A stretch of DNA of 64,000 nucleotides from Neostapfia colusana (Eukaryota; Streptophyta; Magnoliopsida; Poales; Poaceae). Below the pieces are notes generated by a model, which was not told where the DNA came from, did no database searches, and saw only the letters and a list, made by a program, of their open reading frames with translations. Positions 57,117 to 64,000 of this stretch are shown piece by piece. Within the stretch, counting starts at the first letter, position 1. Every line of letters begins with the position of its first letter. The DNA lies in contig JASWHV010000011.1 in the NCBI GenBank assembly GCA_030760725.1, forward strand, positions 15,897,501-15,961,500. The letters run 5' to 3'. The position numbers and the translations under genes are program-made.

Positions 57117-58332
57117 AACCTGTTCAAGAACAAGTTATTCATTTCCAAGATCAGGACTACCAATTTCAAGAGCAGCAAGAAGGAGGCAAGTGTCCTTGAC
57201 CACTTTGATCCTATGCTAGGATGTGTAGATAGAATTATTTGCATTGTCAAGTTAAATATGAAACCCATGCTAGGAAGTTTCCCTAGAATTGCATTACCTT
57301 GTTTCCTTGAAGCTTGGGTTGGGATTTATTTTGTCATGTCATTTATTTACATGCATATGCTTAGCCATGCTTAGAATGGGATATTTGGGATATGAGATCA
57401 TCAGTTTATTATACCATACTCTTGAATGAGCTATCGTGAGTTATGTAGAGGTAGGGATCAAGGCAAGTTGGATGTTTTGGTTGTGTGCTGGGTGCACGAG
57501 ACTTGGGTTTGTGTTTAGTACTTGCCTGGATCCTAAGGACCGGTTCATGGAGCATGTAACCCGGCTTTACAGTGCCAACCACATGCTGAGATGGGGCAGC
57601 TTGGCCAATTAATTAGGTGTATCCCCGGCGTAGTATGGGTGTGTTGGATGGTGCGGGGAGTAGGTGTCAGCTGGACTACCATATGAACCGCAAGGCTCAA
57701 GAGGGGGCCACTGCAGCGGGGTTGGAGCCTCTTGTATGCTGTTAGGGGTGAAACCTCAGTGGGCCCACGCTCGTCGGGAATCCCTTTGTAAAGGATTCGT
57801 AGTGATCTCCTGGCCACACACCTGGGAAATGTGAATGTGGAACGTAGCCACTGGCATAATGGAGGTTCTTTTAGTCCACCCGGCAACGAGGGATGAAATC
57901 ACTACTTGTGGGTACAGTGGTACAAACTCTGCAGAGTCAAAACTGTCTTGACAGCCGTGCTCACGGTTAAGAGCGGCCTGGACTTATTCATGATTAGAGG
58001 ATTGATGGTTTTGGAAGTTAAGCGGGGAGCTTAACATTGGAAATGATGTTATGGTTATTTGGTTATGATGATGGGATGGGAGATTGGGACCATTTCACCT
58101 GTGTAGTAATATAGGTGCTTAATAAGCTAAGGTGATAGGTATTAATTGCGTAGTGCTTTAACCATGAGTTCAACCTCTCCTTGTTCTAGCCATGCATGAT
58201 ATGATTTTCCCACACTTGCTGAGTACCATTGGTACTCAACCTTGCATATTTGTTGGTTTATATTGCTGCTCAGGTCAAGATAATGAGGTGGTGTATAATG
58301 ACCAAGATTTTGGACCCGAGGAAGGATTTTAG
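57117..58332 (+). other. E2-E3 acidic mini-exons, element 3 LTR
   Basis: E2 57117-57185 (69 nt) from GAAGTAG to GC donor GCAAGT, reading EPVQEQVIHFQDQDYQFQE. E3 58274-58332 (59 nt) after GCTCAG, reading GQDNEVVYNDQDFGPEEGF then TAG. Lengths, phase, GC-AG intron and stop match element 2. Confidence 0.6.
57450..58020 (+). other. Conserved structured block between E2 and E3 (element 3)
   Basis: Shares long near-identical stretches with element 2's 38570-39200, such as GCTGAGATGGGGCAGCTTGG and GTAGTGATCTCCTGGCC-like blocks, while nearby E2 and E3 differ much more. Confidence 0.5.
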
Positions 58333-58583
58333 GTTCATGAAGACCCCCGGGCAACGCCTGTGATGGAGCCCTAAAGAATAATATTCCGCAGCTAGTTTAT
58401 TTACTTGTGATGAACTTATTATTGTCCATCGAGACATTTACTTTGTAAGACTTACTTATATTCGACACCTGGCTTGTAATAAATGATGCTTCACTATTTG
58501 TCATCACATGTATGAGAAAATGATCCTGGCATACATGTGATATTCACTTGGTTGTTCTTCGGAAAAACCGGGTGTGACAGAGG

Positions 58584-58595
58584 TGGTATCAGAGC
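58584..58595 (+). other. Primer binding site, initiator tRNA-Met (element 3)
   Basis: TGGTATCAGAGC four bases after the LTR end. The spacer 58596-58796 to ORF1 is AT-rich and noncoding. Confidence 0.95.
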
Positions 58596-58796
58596 CAAGG
58601 TTGTCCGTAGGAACGTGGACCTAGGTAGAAATGGACGTATTTAAGGGCCCTATTTTCTTAAAAACTATTTTCCAAGGTGTGGGTGGAAAAGTGTTATTAA
58701 AGGAGTCATTTTCTTCATCTTACCCCAACTTTCATTCAAAATAGGATTTTTGTTTGAGAATTTAACTAACCTAATTTTAAATTCTTTTGTTTTTAG

Positions 58797-59576
58797 ATGG
58801 TTCGCATGATTCGCACCGCTCGTAAGTCCACAGGAGGGAGAGTTCCCGTAGTTGCCCTTGCCGAAAGAGAGGAGAGTCGCCCCGTGACGTACCTTTCCTA
58901 CGGATTGGCAGTAGGAGACTTGTTGCGCCGTCTTCGACGTATGCTCGAAGCCGCCGGCAATACGGGCAAGCTAATCATCCACTATAACTCCACCAGGACC
59001 ATCCGTGAGAAGAGGGAAGAATGGAGTTCGGAGATGAGGATTATACACGAGAATCAGCTACTGAAGATCCACCATTCTCCAGCTTGTCGAGCAACACAAG
59101 TTGACGCAGAGAGAGATGTCACCTGGGAGGCCATCACCTGCCAGAGTCACATCTATCGTCGCCACTTGGACAAAACTGAGTACATGTACGTCCTCCAACG
59201 TGAGAGTGGTACCACGGAGTACAAGTACCCACCGGTGCAGCAAGGGACTTCCCATGAGCACATGGACTTGTGCTTGAAGGATGCTGCTATGCTCAACACT
59301 CGACTGCAGGAGTGTCAACAAGAGCTTCAGGATGTCCGAGACACCCTGAAGGAAACGGAGGCGTTGCTGCGAGCTTGCTTAAAGGCGAGAGAAAGAGGAG
59401 ATGGGAATGAACTGTGTGTCACCGTGAGTGATCCATGGACTCCTGACTCCCCGGATCGCCGAGCAATCAGGCGTCGTCGCACTTCTCCACCAGCAGCCTC
59501 CCCACCTAAAGCAGAGTCAGAAGGTAGCCGAAATGAGGAGGAAGATCCCGAGGAGCCAGCTCAAGAGGACGAGTAG
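58797..59576 (+). CDS. Element 3 ORF1: accessory protein with histone H3 tail-like N-terminus
   Basis: 259 residues, intact. ATG 58797 abuts TTCTTTTGTTTTTAG; the in-frame TAG just before it rules out an upstream extension. After the initiator Met, TARKSTGGRVP sits at the same register as in element 2, with the K9-equivalent at codon 58824-58826; 12 of 23 residues match H3. Then: a central domain with ATQVDAERDVTWEAITCQ and YMYVL, a coiled coil (ECQQELQDVRDTLKETEALL), WTPDSPDRRAIRRRR (proline-directed sites plus a basic, nuclear-signal-like run), and an acidic tail. It lies 201 bases after the PBS and 303 before gag. Role unknown; a chromatin or integration factor is one possibility. Confidence 0.83.
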   Translation: MVRMIRTARKSTGGRVPVVALAEREESRPVTYLSYGLAVGDLLRRLRRMLEAAGNTGKLIIHYNSTRTIREKREEWSSEMRIIHENQLLKIHHSPACRATQVDAERDVTWEAITCQSHIYRRHLDKTEYMYVLQRESGTTEYKYPPVQQGTSHEHMDLCLKDAAMLNTRLQECQQELQDVRDTLKETEALLRACLKARERGDGNELCVTVSDPWTPDSPDRRAIRRRRTSPPAASPPKAESEGSRNEEEDPEEPAQEDE

Positions 59577-59879
59577 TGTAGAGTCTTTCCCTTAGCTAGC
59601 AAGAGGTCGAGTAGTCGAGTCGTTACGTAGTTAATGGTGTGATAATGCTTGGTGTGTGACGTGAGTTGTGGAAGCCATGAGCAATTGTCCACAGCCTCGT
59701 CTTCAGATTGTTTTACTTTGGTGTGTGAACCCACAGGAAATAATAGTACATTTATTTGGTATGAGATATAAACCCTCGTGAAATTTTAACAAAGCCTCAA
59801 CACCTCAAAGTACCAAAAAAAATGAAAGTAGTAAGATGATACTAAATGGTATCAAATTAACATTTGTTGATTCTGCCAG
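59577..59879 (+). other. Spacer between ORF1 and gag (element 3)
   Basis: No gene. It ends TGATTCTGCCAG, an acceptor-like site whose AG directly precedes the gag ATG at 59880. Confidence 0.7.
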
Positions 59880-62800
59880 ATGGCCGGAAGAGGAAAAGGA
59901 CGTGCTGCCAACCCCGCCAACAACAATGATGAGGCATGTAACCCTCATCTTTCTGGAGGCCAGGACAGGGGTGGTCGCCGTGAAGAAGTTGATCCTCTCC
60001 ACCAAATGCTGGAGAATCAAAATCAGCTTATCCAGAACTTGACTCAAGTGGTGGCCAACTTGCATCAAGTTCCACCTCCACAAGCTGCACCACGCCAACC
60101 AAGGTTGAGTGAGTTTCTAGGAACTCAACCTCCAAAGTTTGCAAGTGCTGCTGAACCTCTGGAGGCAGATGATTGGCTGAAGACCATTGAAAGTAAGATG
60201 AGGATAATACAATGCCAAGGGTATGAGAGGGTGCTGTTTGCCTCTCATCAATTGCAGGGACCTGCTGCTGATTGGTGGACCGCCTATGTGGCCGCCCATC
60301 ATGACCCTGAGAACATCACTTGGGAAGAGTTCAAGCGTAGCTTCCGCAACCACTACATCCCAAGAGGTGAACTCAAAAACAAGAGGAAGGAATTTTTGGG
60401 ACTGCAGCAGGGAAACATGACGGTGAGGGAATACCTCACTAAATTTACTCAACTATCCCATTATGCTCCACGAGACATAGAGACTGATGAGCAGAAACAA
60501 GATTGTTTCGTGGAAGGGCTTACCGCAGAGATGCAGTGTGCAATGTCCTCAAATGAGTATGAAAGCTTCCAAAAGATGGTGGACAGAGCATTTGTGGTGG
60601 AAAGGAAGCTAAAGGCCCTGGAAAATGAGAATAAGAGGAAGGCGGGATGGTCACATCAGGCCTCAGGGAGCAACACCCTCCCACGTATGATGCAGCAACC
60701 TACGGGGCAGACGAACCGTGCTGCGGTACCCTATTCAGCACCAAGAGGGTACAACCCAAACTACAGGCCACCCGCAGCACCAGCACAGCCGCCACGTCAG
60801 TTTGTGCAGCAGCCTCGCCCCGCATATCCACCTCGACCAGCAGTGCAAGGACCCCCGAACCAACCCCAAGACAACAAAGGCCAAGCACCTAAGGTTGGGG
60901 TGCAATGTTTTAGCTGTGGTGAAGTGGGGCACTATGCCCATAAGTGCCCAAAGAAGAAGCCTGCGCCGCCACAACAGCAGAATGTAGTGAGAGGACGGGT
61001 GAACCACGTCACTATGGAGGAAGCACAAGAGGCCCCCGACGTGGTAGTTGTTAAGTTTCCTGCCAATTTACACCTTGCAACTCTGCTGTTTGATTCTGGT
61101 GCTACCCACTCGTTCATTGCTCAAGGGTTTGTTAAGAAGCATGACCTAGCAACCACACAAATGAACCATATGCTAGCTGTAAATTCTCCAGGTGGAGAAA
61201 TAAGGACAAGACAAGTGTGTCCCAAAGTGAGCCTAGACATTAATGGGGTAGTATTCACGGCTAACCTCATAGTGATAGATTCACAAGGGATAGATATTAT
61301 TTTGGGTATGGATTGGTTGACCAAACATAAAGGAATTATCCATTGTTCGACCAGAACGGTGGAACTAACTCACCCCAGTGGCACCCGAGTAAAGTTCATA
61401 ACCATACACGAGCCTAGGAGGGACATTAAACTAAATCAAGTGGAGGTGAAAGTTGAGGAAATCAGGACTATCAGGGAATATCCAGATGTTTTTCCGGAGG
61501 AATTGCCAGGTATGCCTCCCGACCGCGACGTGGAATTCGCAATTGAGCTAGTACCGGGAACAGCCCCGATATACAAGAGACCTTATCGAATGGACTCCAA
61601 GCAGCTAGAAGAGCTCAAGGATCATTTGAGAGAATTGACGGAGAAGGGGTATATTCGCCCTAGTTCCTCACCATGGGGAGCTCCGGTGATATTTGTGCCC
61701 AAGAAAGACGGAACCCAAAGGTTATGCGTGGATTACCGTGCCTTGAATGAGGTAACCATCAAAAACAAGTACCCATTACCCCGCATTGAAGACTTGTTTG
61801 ATCAGTTGAGGGGAGCTTGTGTGTTCTCGAAAATTGATCTCAGGTCGGTGTACCACCAACTCAAGATAAGGCAATCAGATATTTCCAAGACAGCTTTCGT
61901 ATCTCGGTACGGATTGTATGAATACACTTTCATGCCTTTCGGGCTAACCAATGCCCCGGCATATTTCATGTACCTCATGAACAAGGTATTCATGGAATAT
62001 CTGGACAAATTTGTGGTGGTTTTCATAGATGATATTCTCGTCTTCTCCAAAAATGAAGAAGAACATGAGGAACATCTAAGGTTGGTGTTACAGAGGTTGA
62101 GAGAACACCAACTATATGCCAAGTTGAGCAAGTGTGAGTTTTGGCTGAAGAGAGTTCCTTTTTAGGACATATAATCTCGGAGGGAGGAATCTCCGTAGAT
62201 CCCGCCAAAATCGAAGATATCCAGAAGTGGAAAACCCCTGAAAATGTCGGGGAAGTTCGAAGCTTTTTGGGATTGGCTGGACACTATCGACGGTTTATTG
62301 AGGGATTCTCCAAGATCTCGAGACCTCTCACCAAACTGTTGGAAAAGGGAATCACATTCACCTGGACGCCACAGTGCGATACGAGCTTTCAGGAGCTAAA
62401 GAAGAGATTGACAACAGCCCCAGTGTTGGTTATGCCAGACATGCAGAAGAATTTCACAGTGTACTGCGATGCCTCTGAAAATGGGTTGGGATGTGTTCTC
62501 ATGCAAGAAGGACATGTCGTGGCATATGCATCCCGGCAGCTTCGGAAGCACGAGAAGAACTATCCTACACATGACCTAGAACTAGCTGCAGTGGTACACG
62601 CGTTGAAAATTTGGCGGCACTATTTGATGGGGAAGAGGACCGAGATATATACGGATCATAAGAGTTTGAAGTACATATTCACACAGCCAGATCTCAATCT
62701 CCGACAAAGGAGATGGTTAGAGCTACTCAATGACTTTGATGTGGGCATCAACTATCATCCTGGGAAAGCAAACGTCGTGGCCGATGCTTTGAGTCGGAAA

Positions 62801-64000
62801 GTGCAGGTCAATAAGTTGAGTTTGAAGGACATGCCTGCAGAACTGAAGGACGAGGTTATAAGGCTCAATCTATATCTAGTAAATAGGGGTGAAGCCATCG
62901 CCATGGAAGTGGACTCCACACTCGAGCAAGACATACGCGAGGGCCAAAAGAGTGATGAGAAGATACAAGAGATCAGACAGCTCATTAAGGAAAATAAAGC
63001 TCCTGGTTTTAGAGAGGATGAACAAGGAACGGTGTGGCACGGGAAAAGGATATGTGTGCCAGAAGTAAAGGAGATCCGTGAATTAATTTTGAAGGAGGCT
63101 CACGATTCTGACTATTCCATTCATCCTTGGAGTACGAAGATGTACCAGGACCTCAAGAGCATGTATTGGTGGTATGGCATGAAGCGAGATGTCGCGGAAC
63201 ATGTTGCCCTATGTGACACATGTCAGTTGGTGAAAGCTGAACATCAACGACCCGCGGGATTATTGCAACCACTCAAAGTGCCTGAATGGAAGTGGGAAGA
63301 AATCAGCATGGATTTTGTCGTGGGATTGCCTAGGACCCAATCCGGGTATGATTCAATATGGGTCATTATTGATCGGCTAACCAAGGTAGCTCATTTCATT
63401 CCTGTGAAAGAAAGCTATAGTGGATCCAAATTGGCAGAATTGTACATGTCAAGGATTGTGTGTTACCATAGAGTGCAAAAGAAGATAGTGTCGGACCGAG
63501 GGACACAGTTCACCTCGAGGTTTTGGCAAAAGTTGCATGAAACCATGGGAACCCATCTGAACTTCAGCTCTGCCTATCATCCCCAAACTGACGGGCAGAC
63601 GGAGAGAACCAATCAGATCCTTGAAGATATGTTAAGGGCATGTGCACTCAAAAACAATAGGAGTTGGGACAAGAACTTACCGTATGCGGAGTTTTCCTAT
63701 AACAACAGTTATCAAGCTAGTATGAAGATGTCACCGTTTGAAGCTTTGTATGGAAGGAAGTGCAGAACTCCCCTATTTTGGAACCAAACAGGAGAAAGTA
63801 AAGTGTTTGGTCCAGAAGTGTTACAAGAAGCCGAGGCGAAGGTGAGGGAGATTCGCAACAATTTGAGGATAGCACAAACACGCCAAAAGAGCTATGCCGA
63901 TGTACGAAGAAGAGAACTCGTTTTCAACGTGGGAGACTATGTTTATCTCAAGGTGTCCCCTATCAGAGGACTTCGTCGGTTCAAGGTGAAAGGGAAGTTG
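59880..64000 (+). pseudogene. Element 3 gag-pol polyprotein, partial, one frameshift
   Basis: Gag with ADWWTAY, a Pro/Gln-rich linker and zinc knuckle CFSCGEVGHYAHKC (about 60907); protease LFDSGATHSF (61089); RT with VDYRALNEV and FIDDIL (62023), but LRSVYHQ where the family has LRSGYHQ (61847). A T-run at 62159-62163 is one base short, giving a TAG at 62163-62165. The other frame then continues open through RNase H (VYCDASEN, TDHKSLKYIF), integrase (CDTCQLVK, IDRLTK, SDRGTQF, TDGQTERTNQ) to the window end inside the integrase C-terminal domain (GDYVYLKVSP). Integrase catalytic residues are intact, unlike element 2. The chromodomain would lie outside the window. Confidence 0.93.

Larger units (their letters stand above)
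55242..58579 (+). repeat. Element 3 5' LTR
   Basis: TGTAACACCCC...GGTGTGACA, 3,338 bp. TATAAAAA at 55657; ATG-free leader with donor-like sites TCCG|GTGAGC (near 55713) and CGAG|GTGAGATCC (55934/55935) and an acceptor-like CTTTGCAG near 55815; AT-rich 56240-57050; E2 57117-57185; structured block 57450-58020; E3 58274-58332. Confidence 0.93.
55242..64000 (+). mobile_element. Element 3: Tekay-like chromovirus with H3-tail-like ORF1 (3' end outside window)
   Basis: 5' LTR 55242-58579, PBS, ORF1, gag-pol running off the window. Same family group as element 2 by ORF1, gag-pol and LTR layout, but a different, diverged copy. The left flank TCGGT (55237-55241) is the expected target duplication; the right copy cannot be seen. 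Confidence 0.93.

Overview
The window is repeat-dense plant nuclear DNA, most likely from a grass. The evidence is a stack of nested LTR retrotransposons of the Tat and Tekay-like chromovirus lineages of Ty3/gypsy, met-tRNA primer binding sites, and a CACTA (En/Spm) DNA transposon carrying Ptta/Ulp1-type and SUMO-E2-like gene remains. I see no ordinary single-copy host gene, rRNA, tRNA or CRISPR.

Layout. 1-2398: 5' end of a Tat-lineage element on the minus strand (Tat-A: RT, protease, gag stub, LTR). 2399-4825: 3' half of a second minus-strand Tat element (Tat-B). 4826-8110: truncated Tekay-like LTR (LTR-1). 8111-33970: CACTA transposon whose left terminus is lost and whose right TIR is intact at 33956-33970; it holds a SUMO-conjugating-enzyme-like pseudogene and a Ptta/Ulp1 pseudogene. 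Two insertions split it: a solo LTR (13910-17631, TSD AGATA) and a complete chromovirus, element 1 (17852-33229, TSD TCAGA, LTRs about 4 kb). 33974-35723: Tat-B gag, apparently the other half of the element at 2399-4825. From 35724 onward lies a reverse-strand Tekay-like LTR (LTR A), broken by three insertions: element 2 (36504-48659, TSD ATATT, almost identical LTRs), solo LTR B (49577-53578) and element 3 (55242 to beyond the window end).

How the parts work together. Elements 1-3 share one design: LTR, PBS for initiator tRNA-Met, an extra ORF (ORF1), then gag-protease-RT-RNase H-integrase with a chromodomain-like tail where visible. The three ORF1 proteins are distant homologues with a coiled coil. 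In elements 2 and 3 ORF1 begins with a close copy of the histone H3 N-terminal tail, keeping the H3K9-equivalent lysine in exact register while the other tail lysines are arginine, histidine or other residues. All six ORFs of the three elements start at, or one base after, a splice-acceptor-like AG, and the LTR leaders of elements 2 and 3 carry strong donor-like sites. This suggests ORF1 and gag are read from alternatively spliced mRNAs.

The LTRs also carry two short exon-like segments (E2 and E3) encoding an acidic peptide. Phase, a GC-AG intron and a stop are conserved in diverged LTRs, and no start codon is apparent. The H3-tail mimic, the splice layout and the LTR-embedded frame are the best candidates for something undescribed. 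All inactivating lesions listed are read from the sequence; functions are inferred from family knowledge.
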